A DNA stretch of 64,000 nucleotides from Pseudodesulfovibrio sp. S3 (GCF_004025585.1 NZ_QTZO01000001.1:1-64000); one strand, 5' to 3'. Counted from the first letter of the stretch, positions 10,661 to 19,794 are shown. The notes: generated by a model from the sequence alone, not told the origin. Made by a program: numbers and translations.

Positions 10661-11317
10661 GTGAAGATAGGTATTCTCGGCGGTAGTTTCAATCCGGTCC
10701 ATACCGGGCATGTGCGCATGGCCATCGAGGTCCGCGAACAGCTTGAGTTGGACCGTGTGGACCTGGTTCCGGCCAGCGAGCCGCCGCACAAGGCACATGC
10801 GGCCATCCTTCCTTTTGAGTTGCGTCTGGACCTGGTCGGACGGGCCATAGAAGGCATCCCCGGTCTCGGGATCAATCCCCTTGAGGGCGATCGTCCCGGC
10901 CCGTCGTTCACCTGCGACACCCTGACCTGTTACCGTACGGAACAACCCCGGTCCGAAATACATTTCATTCTTGGTGCGTCCACCTTTCTGGAATTGCCCA
11001 AATGGCGGCGCGGCCTGGAAATACCGAAGTTGGCTTCCCTGGTCGTGGTCAACCGTTGGGAAGCTGCCGATGCCGTGGCCGGAACCGTGAAGGACCGATG
11101 GCCAGAGGCGGTTCGGGAGGATATGGGGCTGTGGCGTCTGGCCGGCGGCAACACCATCCGGCTCCTCGACATCCCACGTCTGGACATCAAGGGTGGTCAT
11201 ATCCGCCGCCGGTGGCTGGAACACAGGAATCTGAGCCTGCTGGTTCCGGCCGGAGTGGAATCCGTGCTTGAGGGGCGGGCGGCTGAGCTTGAAGAATATT
11301 GGGGGAAGCGCAGCTAG
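10661..11317 (+). CDS. nadD: Nicotinate-nucleotide adenylyltransferase
   Basis: Adenylates nicotinate mononucleotide to deamido-NAD in NAD synthesis. The 218-residue protein opens with the nucleotidyltransferase motif GGSFNPVHTGH and continues with VDLVPASEPPHK and FILGASTFLELPKW, all typical of NadD. The usual C-terminal ISSTEIR is replaced by IKGGHIRRRW, keeping only the IR part. Start: the GTG at 10661 has AAGGAG 7 nt upstream. The in-frame TTG at 10655 would sit almost on that site and is rejected. It is probably cotranscribed with the exported-protein gene 56 bp before it. Confidence 0.93.
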   Translation: MKIGILGGSFNPVHTGHVRMAIEVREQLELDRVDLVPASEPPHKAHAAILPFELRLDLVGRAIEGIPGLGINPLEGDRPGPSFTCDTLTCYRTEQPRSEIHFILGASTFLELPKWRRGLEIPKLASLVVVNRWEAADAVAGTVKDRWPEAVREDMGLWRLAGGNTIRLLDIPRLDIKGGHIRRRWLEHRNLSLLVPAGVESVLEGRAAELEEYWGKRS

Positions 11318-11352
11318 GAAGCGGCAACGGGATAGACTGTGTTCGGCGTGCA

Positions 11353-11398
11353 GAACCGGGCGGGCGCAGCATGGTTAGACTTCGCCTTGGCCCGGTTC
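11353..11398. repeat. Hairpin between convergent genes
   Basis: GAACCGGGC and GCCCGGTTC form a perfect 9 bp stem around a 28 nt loop between nadD and the minus-strand exporter pseudogene. No T-run follows on either strand, so it is not a classical terminator. Confidence 0.35.
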
Positions 11399-11422
11399 CG
11401 TGATTCGATAGAGTCCATTCTG

Positions 11423-12345
11423 TCACTCCTTTTGGGAGGTCGTTGTCAGGCGTTGCTTATGGATCAATCCGTTGCTGGTGAACAAGATAAAGGATGCGAT
11501 GGAAATCAGGATGACTGCGCCGCCCGTCAAGGTTGTAACCGGCGGTTGTTCTTTGAAAATAATAAATGCCCATATCGGGGCCAAGACTACGCTGATCAAT
11601 GTGATGGTCGCCATCTCTGCAGCCGGGATATACCGGGATGACAGCGCATTCAAGACCCGTCCCAGAGGGGCGGACGCGAGTCCCATGCAGCCCATGATCA
11701 ACCATGTATTCAAACTGAAACTGGATGGCGTGGAGGGGATGAACATGACCAGGGCTATGAAGAAACCGCCCAGCCCCACTACGGCAAAACGACTCATCTC
11801 CTTGTACCGCCTCCACAAGGTGCCGTTTAGGCCGAGGCAGATAACGGCAATGATCGCAAAACAGTCTCCGAGAAGGTCGCTCGTCCCTAAAGCTCCTTTT
11901 ACGACGATATATATGCCGCATATTACCCCTGCTATTGCAATTGCTAATGCTTTTGAAGTCTTTTCCCGCAGGAAAAGCCAGGAAACCAACGCCGTGGTGA
12001 TGGGGCGGGCGCTTAGTATGAAGACGGTATTGGCCACGGATGTATGTTTGATGCTGAGTACGAAACACGATGCGCTGCCGACAATGAGCAATGCTGATAC
12101 AACGATAGGCCAGCCGTTGTCCGATAACGTGCGTATAACCCCTCTGCGGTTCGTGAATTGTATTACTGCCGCCATGGAAATGGCCAAAACAGGCCGAACA
12201 GGAAGACTGTGTTGACCCCTTCGGTTCCTGACAGGCGTACGAAAACCGAGTCGAAGCTGAGAAGAAGCCCGCCTGCAAGGGCTGCGATCCGTCCCTTTCC
12301 CCGTTCACTTTGAGGAATCATTGACTTTACTGATGCTATGTTCAT
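11423..12345 (-). pseudogene. DMT-superfamily (EamA) exporter, interrupted by a frameshift
   Basis: Together the two frames would encode a ten-helix drug/metabolite transporter of about 300 residues. The first part (12345 down to about 12180) gives the N-terminus and helix 1, ending in FLFGLF before running into WPFPWRQ and a stop at 12163. The rest (11423-12187) continues in the -1 frame as LAISMAAVIQFTNRRG and carries helices 2-10 with both EamA halves. Adding one T to the TTTT run at 12184-12187 would join them as FGLFLAISMA, which fits the family. AGGAG precedes the ATG at 12345. A real mutation, a sequencing error in a homopolymer, and recoding are all possible; a simple indel is most likely. 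Base composition is more A+T-rich than the neighbours. The divergent TetR gene probably controls it. Confidence 0.8.
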
Positions 12346-12360
12346 GAGGTACTCCTTTTA

Positions 12361-12380
12361 TTCATACTCGCCGGTATGAA
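12361..12380. promoter_or_regulatory. Inverted-repeat operator O1
   Basis: TTCATAC and GTATGAA flank six bases (TCGCCG), giving a 20 bp site 15 bp upstream of the exporter start. The same TCATAC-N6-GTATGA pattern recurs at 12414-12431. Paired identical half-sites between a TetR gene and its divergent partner are the usual TetR-family operator arrangement. Confidence 0.75.
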
Positions 12381-12413
12381 AAATGAGCCCTTTTTATGCG
12401 CACGTCAAGAAAA

Positions 12414-12431
12414 TCATACCAACCAGTATGA
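12414..12431. promoter_or_regulatory. Inverted-repeat operator O2
   Basis: TCATAC and GTATGA flank CAACCA. The half-sites and the 6 bp spacer match O1 exactly, while the spacer sequence differs in most positions. It lies 27 bp before the tetR start, with its centre about 52 bp from that of O1, so binding could repress both directions. Confidence 0.75.
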
Positions 12432-12458
12432 CTTTATTTTTTTACCACCTGAGGTCCC

Positions 12459-13049
12459 ATGAAAAAAAGCGATTTAAACAAGGAACGAAAACGGAGTGAT
12501 ATCCTGCGTGCGGCCCATGACGTCTTCCATTCGGACGGCTATCTTGGTGCGAGCATGGATAGAATTGCTGAACATGCAGGTGTTACGAAGCAAACTGTTT
12601 ATAGGTATTTTAATTCAAAGGAAGTTTTGTTTCAGGCCTCGCTGGAGACCTGGCGGAGTGAACGGAGCAATTCTTTTCAGGAAGAACTAGAGCGGAGTGA
12701 CCCATATGATGCGCTGATACATTTTGCGATCGGTTTTCTTGAGCTACATATGTCGGAAGTTCACTTGGCGGGAGTTCGTCTGCTGATCGCCGAAGGTCCG
12801 ACTGCTCCAGAAATGACCCGGGCGTATTATGCCGTTGGACCACGTAAAACAGAAGAGTGTTTAGTGCGATTCTTTAAGACACATTTTCGGGCTGAAGACC
12901 CGGAATATGCCGTCAAGATGCTGTTAAGCACACTCTTGTCCATGCGTATGGGGGTGCTTGTCGGATTGCATCCCATCCCGACGCAGGAAGAGTTGATGCG
13001 TCATGCTGAACGAACGGTCGCAATATGTATAAAACAGTTTGTTGACTAA
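12459..13049 (+). CDS. TetR/AcrR-family transcriptional regulator
   Basis: A 196-residue one-component repressor. The N-terminal helix-turn-helix is standard: ILRAAHDVFHSDGYLGASMDRIAEHAGVTKQTVYRYFNSKEVLF, with the recognition helix near residues 40-50. The C-terminal ligand domain (about 75-196) is diverse, as in the family. It is divergent from the frameshifted exporter, and two TCATAC-N6-GTATGA sites lie between them, so I infer it senses the exporter's substrate and represses both genes. Codon use is A+T-richer than neighbours, suggesting transfer of the pair. Its stop overlaps by 4 nt the convergent heptosyltransferase gene. Confidence 0.92.
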   Translation: MKKSDLNKERKRSDILRAAHDVFHSDGYLGASMDRIAEHAGVTKQTVYRYFNSKEVLFQASLETWRSERSNSFQEELERSDPYDALIHFAIGFLELHMSEVHLAGVRLLIAEGPTAPEMTRAYYAVGPRKTEECLVRFFKTHFRAEDPEYAVKMLLSTLLSMRMGVLVGLHPIPTQEELMRHAERTVAICIKQFVD

Positions 13050-14107
13050 TGTGCGGCAGTTTTGGCGTTGTCTGGCGGCCTTGTTGATTGTCTTGGCAGT
13101 TCGAGAACGGACCGGATGGTTTCCAAAACCGTGCTAGGCTCGGTGTCGACCATGCATTCGAAGCCCCGGGCGCAGCTCCTTGCCCCGTGCAGGGAGCAGG
13201 GGCGGCATTTCAGATTTTTTTCCAGAACGACATCCTGCGGTCCTGCCGGATAGAATCCCCAGGCCTTGGCCGTTGGTCCGAAGATGGCGATCACAGTGGT
13301 GTCCACTCCTCCGGCCAGGTGCATGGGGCCGGAATCTCCGGTCACGAGCACGTCGGCCCGGTCGAGCAGTGCGCAGGTGGTGCGCAGGTCGGTCCCGTTG
13401 GTCAGGTCGCGCTTGTCCCCGTCCTTGAGCGGGGCATCGTTCATCCCCATCACGAACCAGTTGTATCCCGCCGACTCCAGCAGATCGATCAAGGCCAGCC
13501 AGTGTGTTGACGGCCACTGTTTGGCCGGGTTGGTGGCATAGGGGTGCAGCCCGACGAGAGGGGGCGCGCCCTTGATGGGGGCGAGCAGGGCCGCAGCGGC
13601 TGCCCGTTCGCGGTCGGTCAGGAAGATGCGCGGCACAACGGACGTTGGCGGTGGCGGGGTCTGGTCCAGGGTCAGGGCGTAGCGCTGGGGGACATTGACC
13701 GCTTCCAGTTTGGTTTGAAGAAATTTATTGTGGCTGCGTTCGAACAGCCTTCGGGCCAGGCTGTATTTCGGATAACGGCGGACCGGTCCCTTCCAGCGCA
13801 GGGAGAGCAGGCGGGAACGCAGGGTTCCGTGCAGGTCGAGCAGGGTGTGCCCGGAAAACAGGCGGGCCAGCTCTCCCGACTTCCTGACCCATCCGCCGTC
13901 CCTGATGTCCGCATCGGACAGCCCGATGGCCTGGGTTACGGCAGGGTGGTTCTCGAGCAGGGGCAGGTTGTTGTCTCGGGTTACGAAAACAAAGGTGTCC
14001 CCGGACAAGTCATGCCAATGCTTCAGGACGCCTGTGGTCAGAGCCACGTCACCCATGTGGCCGAGACGGAAGACTACTGACGGGTGCTTTTTTTCGGTCG
14101 CATTCAT
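13046..14107 (-). CDS. Glycosyltransferase family 9 (ADP-heptose:LPS heptosyltransferase-like)
   Basis: Likely transfers a heptose or related sugar onto the lipopolysaccharide core at the inner face of the membrane. The 353-residue GT-B protein has the family 9 N-terminus VVFRLGHMGDVALTTGVLKHW, the central GLHPYATNPAKQWPSTHW, and the C-terminal donor site VLVTGDSGPMHLAGGVDTTVIAIFGPT. A cysteine-rich stretch, CRPCSLHGARSCARGFECM, follows, as in several GT9 proteins. No other LPS genes are adjacent, so the acceptor is unknown. The ribosome site is weak. Confidence 0.88.
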   Translation of the reverse strand: MNATEKKHPSVVFRLGHMGDVALTTGVLKHWHDLSGDTFVFVTRDNNLPLLENHPAVTQAIGLSDADIRDGGWVRKSGELARLFSGHTLLDLHGTLRSRLLSLRWKGPVRRYPKYSLARRLFERSHNKFLQTKLEAVNVPQRYALTLDQTPPPPTSVVPRIFLTDRERAAAAALLAPIKGAPPLVGLHPYATNPAKQWPSTHWLALIDLLESAGYNWFVMGMNDAPLKDGDKRDLTNGTDLRTTCALLDRADVLVTGDSGPMHLAGGVDTTVIAIFGPTAKAWGFYPAGPQDVVLEKNLKCRPCSLHGARSCARGFECMVDTEPSTVLETIRSVLELPRQSTRPPDNAKTAAH

Positions 14108-14236
14108 GCCCGTTCAGTTCGCCTCAATCGTCTTGGAAGTCAAGCCTGTTGCGTGTTGCACCATACCATGGCATCTGCTACATTCCGTTAATCGACAAGC
14201 CGCGTTTATGCGGCCTGTTTTCAGGAAGTAAAAAAA

Positions 14237-15295
14237 ATGCTTGAACTCATTATCGCCGTCAGTGTGGCCGTCTTTGTCTCCATGTTCTGTTCCGTGGCCG
14301 AGGCGGCCCTCTATTCCATGAGCTGGGCAGACATCCAGAAGCTCAAGGACAGTGGCCGCAAGTCTGCGGCCTTGCTCCACAAGCTTCGTTCAAGGATCGA
14401 CGAACCCATCACGGCCATCCTGACGCTCAACACCTGTGCCCACACGGCCGGGGCAGCGGTGGCAGGCTGGGCCTGGGCAAACCTTTACGGGAAAGAGACC
14501 CTTTGGCTCTTTACAATCGGCTTTACAGTAATTATTCTCATTTTTACCGAGATCCTGCCCAAGACGCTCGGTGTGGTCTACTCCGATGCCATTGCTCCGC
14601 CCTTGGCCCGTCCGCTCAATGGGATGGTTTGGCTGTTCAGGCCCTTGATCGCCGTGATGGGGGTTCTGTCGCGGGCGGTGAGCAGAAAGGATGCAAAGCC
14701 GGATCATACGGAAGATGACATCAGGGCCATTGTCAGCCTGACGCGACGGTCCGGCGTGATCAAGCCCTACGAGGAAGAGTCCATCCGCAACATCCTGTCC
14801 CTGGATTGCAAGACGGTGGAGCGGATCATGACACCCCGGACAGTCGTTTTTTCTCTGCCGGTGGATATGACTGTGGCCGAAGCCCGGGAGAGCCATCCCG
14901 AATGGCCGCACAGCCGTATCCCGGTGTATGAAGAGGACCCGGAGGATATCGTGGGCGTGGTCTATCGGCGGCAGGTGCTTGAGGCCCTTGCCGATGACCG
15001 GGATGATCTCAAGTTGTCGGACATCATGCGGCCGGTCCGGTTCGTGTTGGAAACCATCACCCTGGACAAGCTCCTGGTGAAGTTCCTGGGCAGCCGGTTG
15101 CACCTGTGTGTGGTGCTGGATGAATACGGCGGTGTGGCCGGTGTGGTCACCCTGGAGGACGTGCTTGAGGAGATTCTGGGCAGTGAAATAGTTGACGAGA
15201 CCGATCAGGTGGTGGATATGCGGGAACTCGCTCGCATGCAGCGGGATGAGTTGACCGCCAGCCTCGAGGGAGCCGCCGATGAGAAAAAGTTGTAA
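14237..15295 (+). CDS. CNNM/CorC-type membrane protein with DUF21 and CBS domains
   Basis: A 352-residue inner-membrane protein. An N-terminal DUF21 region with about four hydrophobic helices (residues 1-140) carries the helix-1 pattern SVAEAALYSMSWADI and TEILPKTLGV. Two CBS domains follow (about 190-310), including MTPRTVVFSLP and the end DEYGGVAGVVTLEDVLEEILG. The family includes magnesium and cobalt efflux proteins and older hemolysin-like annotations. The C-terminal CorC/HlyC domain is short or missing. AGGAAG precedes the ATG. ccmE starts 25 nt after its stop, so the two may be cotranscribed. Confidence 0.88.
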   Translation: MLELIIAVSVAVFVSMFCSVAEAALYSMSWADIQKLKDSGRKSAALLHKLRSRIDEPITAILTLNTCAHTAGAAVAGWAWANLYGKETLWLFTIGFTVIILIFTEILPKTLGVVYSDAIAPPLARPLNGMVWLFRPLIAVMGVLSRAVSRKDAKPDHTEDDIRAIVSLTRRSGVIKPYEEESIRNILSLDCKTVERIMTPRTVVFSLPVDMTVAEARESHPEWPHSRIPVYEEDPEDIVGVVYRRQVLEALADDRDDLKLSDIMRPVRFVLETITLDKLLVKFLGSRLHLCVVLDEYGGVAGVVTLEDVLEEILGSEIVDETDQVVDMRELARMQRDELTASLEGAADEKKL

Positions 15296-15320
15296 ATGCG
15301 CTTTGGTGCAAGGATGATTA

Positions 15321-15755
15321 ATGGCTAAAAAGTCCAATAAAATGGTGTATGCGGTCGCCCTGTTTCTGTTTTTGGGCGGCCTTGGCTATCTCATATTTTC
15401 CGGTTTGACTGAGGACTCCGTCTATTTTCTCAACGTGACCGAGGCCATGGCTCAGGACCGTACCCAGATCGGCCAGGCACGTTTGTTCGGCAAGGTTTCC
15501 CCGCACAATCTCGAGATTGTGGACGGCAAACTGGGTGCCGATTTCGACCTTCAGGACAAGATGGAAGCGGACAAATCCCTGCGGGTAAGATTCAAGGGCG
15601 CGTTGCCGGACACCTTCAAGGAGGACGTGGAAGTCATCGTGGAGGGAAAGTTCTCCCCGGACGGACAGGTCTTTGTCGCCAAGACCCTGGTGACCAAGTG
15701 TCCTTCCAAGTACGAAGAGAAGAGCAAGAACATGGACATGGGAAAGGCCGGTTAG
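15321..15755 (+). CDS. ccmE: Cytochrome c maturation protein CcmE, cysteine (CX3Y) type
   Basis: The periplasmic heme chaperone of cytochrome c assembly. The 144-residue protein has an N-terminal anchor (about 8-28) and the CcmE beta-barrel (VYFLNVTEAMA, ARLFGKVS, LRVRFKGALPDTFKE, VIVEGKF). The usual heme-binding histidine motif (HXXXY) is absent. The equivalent place has CPSKY, with Cys127 and Tyr131, matching the CX3Y form known from Desulfovibrio. Such CcmE proteins go with Ccm systems lacking CcmG and CcmH, as here. It is separated from ccmF by 135 bp. Confidence 0.93.
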   Translation: MAKKSNKMVYAVALFLFLGGLGYLIFSGLTEDSVYFLNVTEAMAQDRTQIGQARLFGKVSPHNLEIVDGKLGADFDLQDKMEADKSLRVRFKGALPDTFKEDVEVIVEGKFSPDGQVFVAKTLVTKCPSKYEEKSKNMDMGKAG

Positions 15756-15890
15756 TGAAATCTTTTTCACATGGTTGCATGCCAGCTTTTTTCTCTTTAA
15801 CTTCATCATGATTAACCGCAAGGGGTTGCGAGGAAGGGGTGTTGTTTTGCACCCGGCTCTCGCGTGTCGATTTTGTTTTAAGGAGATTAT

Positions 15891-17789
15891 ATGCACCTGA
15901 CCGGATATGTCGGTTTACTTTTTTCCCTCCTCGCATTTCTCTTTCTCGCAGGCTTTGCCGGTTTCGCGGCCTGGAGCAGGAGGTCTGATGCACTGAAGAT
16001 CGTCGAGCGGGGCCAACTCGTGGCTGCGGGCGGCGTCATTTTTTCAACGATCCTGCTTCTGGCCGGACTGACTTCACGGGATTATTCATTCCGTTATGTC
16101 TATGACAACGTGGATAATGCACTTTCCTTCGTCTACACCCTGACCGCCCTGTGGGGCGGCCGAGAAGGTTCGCTTCTTTTTTGGGAATTGATCATAGCCG
16201 TGTCCGGCATGGTTTTCGTGGCCACGCCCGGGTACAAGTCGTTGAGCGACAACACCAAGCTCTATTTCTGGATGTTCTTCCTTGCCGTGCAGGGGTTTTT
16301 CATGCTCCTGCTCACGGGCTGGTCCAACCCATTTATCGAGATCATCCCGGCCCCGGTCAACGGGCGCGGGCTTAACCCGCTGCTCAGAAATCCCGGTATG
16401 ATCTTCCATCCCCCGTTGCTTTTCCTCGGGTTCGGCCTGTATGCCATTCCCGCCTGTGCGGCTCTGGCCGCCTCCATTGCAGGCGAGAAGAAATCATGGA
16501 TCACGGTGGTCCGTAACTGGAACATCCTCTCCTGGGTCTTTTTGACCGCCGGTATCGTTCTGGGGGGCTGGTGGTCCTATATGGAATTGGGTTGGGGCGG
16601 CTATTGGGCATGGGACCCGGTGGAAAACGCTTCGTTGATTCCGTGGTTTTCGGGTACCGCAGTACTGCATACCGCCATCATCGAATCGAGACGCAACGCC
16701 TTGCAGCGGAGCAACGTCTTCCTGATGTCCCTGACCTTTATCTTGTGTATTTTTTCGACCTATCTTACCCGGTCCGGCGTCATCCAGTCCCTGCATTCCT
16801 TCGGTGAATCGGGCGTGGCCCAACCCTTGTTCTGGTTCATGATTGTCGGGCTGCTCGTCACCCTGATGGTCGTTTTCCTGTCCGAGCGGCTGACCCAGCG
16901 CTCCCTGTCCGACTTCCTGAGTCGGCAGGGCATGCTTGTCATCGCGGCCTGGTTCCTGCTGGCCCTTGGTCTGGTCGTCACCCTGGGCACCATGTGGCCG
17001 GTCATCAGCCAGATCTGGACAGATTCGCCCATGGGGCTGGACGCCAATTTCTATAATCGCGTCTGCCTGCCGTTCATGTCGTTTCTGGTGCTCATCTTCT
17101 GCTATTGCCCCTGGCTGGGCTGGAAGGGCGGCATCCGCAACCGCAAAGGCTTCACCGCTGTCAGTGTCGTGCTGGTGTCAAGCTTTGCGGGATTCTATTT
17201 TGCCGGCATGACCAACGTCCTGGCCGCCCTGACCGCCGCTGCCAGCGTGGCCGCCATTTCGGGCATCGTGCTTCTCTTTGTCCTGTATCCGCACATGCGC
17301 AATAAGCGTCAGTCCTGGGGGGCCTACGGCGTCCATCTCGGTCTGGTGCTGCTGGCCCTTGGCATCGCCTTTTCCGGTCCCTACAAGGCCGAGCAGGAAG
17401 TGGTCCTGGCCAAGGGCGAATTCACTGTCATCGGTGATTTCACTTTGACTTTTGCCAGTCTTGACGAGGATCGCAATGTCGACGACATCCTGGCTCGGGC
17501 CACGGCCACACTGGAAGTGGTCGAGTCCGGCAAGAGTGTCGGAACCGTGCGGCCTGACAAGCGCATCTACAAGAACTTTCCCAACCAGCAGTTTGCCGAA
17601 GTGGCCACCATCCCGAGCCTGGGCGATGAACTTTACGTCACCTTGCTCGGCCTGACCGAAGACGGCAAGGCCAGCTTCAAGATCAGTGTCAATCCGCTGG
17701 TCAACTGGATATGGATCGGCGGTTCCCTGATGTGCCTGATCGCTTTCCTGCTGCTCAGACGCGTGCCCCGCCCGGGAGAGGTCGGCTAG
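15891..17789 (+). CDS. ccmF: Cytochrome c maturation protein CcmF (heme lyase subunit)
   Basis: A 632-residue polytopic inner-membrane protein that takes heme from CcmE and attaches it to apocytochrome c. It carries the WWD-type heme-handling motif of the family, WGGYWAWDPVENASLIPWF, around residue 235, and many hydrophobic helices with conserved histidines such as those in FHPPLLFLG and AVLHTAI. A periplasmic domain lies near the C-terminus (about 500-605) before the last helix. AAGGAG precedes the ATG. Since no ccmH is present, CcmF may meet the apocytochrome without the usual thioredox partner. Confidence 0.96.
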   Translation: MHLTGYVGLLFSLLAFLFLAGFAGFAAWSRRSDALKIVERGQLVAAGGVIFSTILLLAGLTSRDYSFRYVYDNVDNALSFVYTLTALWGGREGSLLFWELIIAVSGMVFVATPGYKSLSDNTKLYFWMFFLAVQGFFMLLLTGWSNPFIEIIPAPVNGRGLNPLLRNPGMIFHPPLLFLGFGLYAIPACAALAASIAGEKKSWITVVRNWNILSWVFLTAGIVLGGWWSYMELGWGGYWAWDPVENASLIPWFSGTAVLHTAIIESRRNALQRSNVFLMSLTFILCIFSTYLTRSGVIQSLHSFGESGVAQPLFWFMIVGLLVTLMVVFLSERLTQRSLSDFLSRQGMLVIAAWFLLALGLVVTLGTMWPVISQIWTDSPMGLDANFYNRVCLPFMSFLVLIFCYCPWLGWKGGIRNRKGFTAVSVVLVSSFAGFYFAGMTNVLAALTAAASVAAISGIVLLFVLYPHMRNKRQSWGAYGVHLGLVLLALGIAFSGPYKAEQEVVLAKGEFTVIGDFTLTFASLDEDRNVDDILARATATLEVVESGKSVGTVRPDKRIYKNFPNQQFAEVATIPSLGDELYVTLLGLTEDGKASFKISVNPLVNWIWIGGSLMCLIAFLLLRRVPRPGEVG

Positions 17790-18455
17790 ATGGACGGCAC
17801 GGGCAAGACGCTGCTTTCCGTGAGACGAGCGGCCAAGTTTTTTGGCAACAAACTCGTTTTCAAGGAGGTCTCCTGCGAGATTCTTCCGGGGCAGATCCTG
17901 CTGGTGGCCGGTCCAAACGGCGCGGGCAAATCCACGCTCATGCGTATCATGGCGGGCCTGAGCAGGCCTTCGGCAGGAGAGGTGGCATTGCACCTCGATC
18001 CTGCGGACGTCGCCTATCTCGGCCACGCCACCTTTATTTATCCGGGCCTGTCCGCTCTGGAAAACCTGAAATTCTGGGCGTCCATGTACGGCCTGTCCCC
18101 GTCCCGTGAAGAATTCATGGCCCTGTTGAAGAGGGTGGGGCTGGAACGGGCGGCAGAGGAAAAGGCCGGGTCGTTCTCGCGTGGTATGGCCCAACGTCTC
18201 AATCTGGCCCGCATCTATCAGGCGGAACCGAAACTCCTATTCCTCGACGAACCCGGCACCGGTCTGGACCCACGGTCCCTGGCCCGGCTCCGCGGGGAAA
18301 TCACCGGGTTTCGCGACAAGGGCATCAGCGTTGTCTGGATAAGCCATCATGTGGTCGAGGACACTGCCCTGGCCGACACGGTCCTGGCTCTGGGCGGCAA
18401 GAAGGTGGAGTATTTCGGCCCGGCGGCGGACTTTGTCCCGGAGGCTGTATGTTGA
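17790..18455 (+). CDS. ccmA: Cytochrome c maturation ABC transporter ATP-binding protein CcmA
   Basis: A 221-residue ATPase of the CcmABCD complex, which releases heme-loaded CcmE from CcmC. It has Walker A GPNGAGKST, signature SFSRGMAQRLNLARI and Walker B LLFLDEPGTGLDP, then the switch histidine in WISHH. The ATG directly follows the ccmF stop (TAGATG). The end overlaps ccmB by 7 nt, so the genes are translationally coupled. Confidence 0.95.
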   Translation: MDGTGKTLLSVRRAAKFFGNKLVFKEVSCEILPGQILLVAGPNGAGKSTLMRIMAGLSRPSAGEVALHLDPADVAYLGHATFIYPGLSALENLKFWASMYGLSPSREEFMALLKRVGLERAAEEKAGSFSRGMAQRLNLARIYQAEPKLLFLDEPGTGLDPRSLARLRGEITGFRDKGISVVWISHHVVEDTALADTVLALGGKKVEYFGPAADFVPEAVC

Positions 18456-19126
18456 GGCGCTCCCTGGTCATGGCCCGAAAGGATCTGAAGCTCTCCATGT
18501 CCGGTGGACAGGGATTGGTGCAGGCCCTGCTGCTCGGATTGCTCCTCATTTTTCTGTTTTCCCTGTCCAAGCCGTTGGGCGGCGAAATATCGCCCCAAGC
18601 CGCCGGCGCCATCTTCTGGCTGGCATCCTCCTTTGGTCTGGTTTTGGTCTTCAACGACCTCTTTGCCATTGAGGAGGCCAACGGTGCGCGTATCGGGATT
18701 CTGTCATCCCCTGCACCGGTACATGCGGTCTGGCTTGGTAAAGGCGCAGCGGGGCTGGTCCTGCTGGTCATCTCGCAACTGGTGTTTCTTCCGGCCACGG
18801 CCGCCTTTCTCGGCCAGTCGGTTCACGGCCCCTGGTGGCTGCTGTGGGTGACGCTCTTGGGTGCGGATGTCGGGCTGGTGGTCATCGGCGCGCTGCTCGG
18901 GGCATTGTCCCAAGGACAGGCCGCGCGCGAATCGCTTTTGTCGGTCATCGTATTCCCGCTGCTCCTGCCCGTATTGTTGTCGGGCATCACCTTGTTCGGG
19001 CTCTGTTTTTCACCGGAGCACACCATGGGCTACGACAAGTGGCTGGGTCTGATTTTTGCCTTTGATTGCCTGTTCGGCGGGGCAGGGCTCTTCCTGTTCC
19101 CGTTTGTCTATAGTGGGGAAGAGTAG
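18449..19126 (+). CDS. ccmB: Cytochrome c maturation ABC transporter permease CcmB
   Basis: A 225-residue inner-membrane protein with about six hydrophobic helices. The CcmB signature at the N-terminus (RSLVMARKDLKLSM, then LLLGLLLIFLFSLS) and the EEANGARIGILSSPAPVHAVWLGK cytoplasmic loop are recognisable. It pairs with CcmA. Length matches the family. Confidence 0.93.
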   Translation: MLRRSLVMARKDLKLSMSGGQGLVQALLLGLLLIFLFSLSKPLGGEISPQAAGAIFWLASSFGLVLVFNDLFAIEEANGARIGILSSPAPVHAVWLGKGAAGLVLLVISQLVFLPATAAFLGQSVHGPWWLLWVTLLGADVGLVVIGALLGALSQGQAARESLLSVIVFPLLLPVLLSGITLFGLCFSPEHTMGYDKWLGLIFAFDCLFGGAGLFLFPFVYSGEE

Positions 19127-19128
19127 TT

Positions 19129-19794
19129 ATGAAAGTGAAGATTTTGGCAGCCATGGCAGGCATAACCCTGCTCGTGCACCAGTATATGATCTGGTTCTAC
19201 GCGCCCATTGCCCAGTCCGGCCCGGTGCAAAAGATATTTTACCTGCACCTTCCGTGTTCCTGGTGGGCGCTGGTGTCCTTTTTCGTGGTCTTCGTGGCTT
19301 CCCTCCTTTTTTTGTTCAGCCGCAAGGATGTCTATGACCGTGTGGCCGGGGCCGTTGCCGAACTGGGCGTGCTGTTCGCCAGCCTGGCGCTGGTGACCGG
19401 CTCCGTCTGGGCTCGGGCCGAGTGGGGGCATTGGTGGCTGTGGGATCCGAAGCTGACCACCGCCCTGATCATGTGGTATGTGTACGCCGGTTACCTGGTC
19501 CTCAGGAATACCCCCATGGGCCGGGACCGCAAGGCTCTTGTCTGTGCTGTGCTCGGCATCGTGGCCTTCCTGGATGTGCCCTTGGTGTTCTTTGCGGCCA
19601 AGCTCTGGGGCAGTGCTCATCCCGACGGACTTGCCCGGCAGGGGTCGGGCATGGAACTGCGTATGTGGTATACGGTCTTTGCCGGTTTGGCCGCCTTCGG
19701 GTTCGTGTGGGGAGCCATGGCGCTCACCCGTATCAGGCAGCTTGCCTTGCAGTCTCGGCTGGAAGCCATGCTCGTTTGGGACGACGCGGAGTAA
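19129..19794 (+). CDS. ccmC: Cytochrome c maturation protein CcmC
   Basis: A 221-residue, six-helix inner-membrane protein that loads heme onto CcmE. The heme-binding motif WGHWWLWDPKLTTALIMW is clear near residue 105, flanked by the conserved histidines in KIFYLHLPCSWWA and WGSAHPDG. It starts 2 nt after ccmB. Confidence 0.95.
   Translation: MKVKILAAMAGITLLVHQYMIWFYAPIAQSGPVQKIFYLHLPCSWWALVSFFVVFVASLLFLFSRKDVYDRVAGAVAELGVLFASLALVTGSVWARAEWGHWWLWDPKLTTALIMWYVYAGYLVLRNTPMGRDRKALVCAVLGIVAFLDVPLVFFAAKLWGSAHPDGLARQGSGMELRMWYTVFAGLAAFGFVWGAMALTRIRQLALQSRLEAMLVWDDAE

Noticed and set aside
12163-12187. Programmed frameshift in the exporter gene
   Set aside because: The junction CTGTTTTGG is not a recognised slippery heptamer and no stimulatory structure was seen. 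A lost base in the T-run is simpler.
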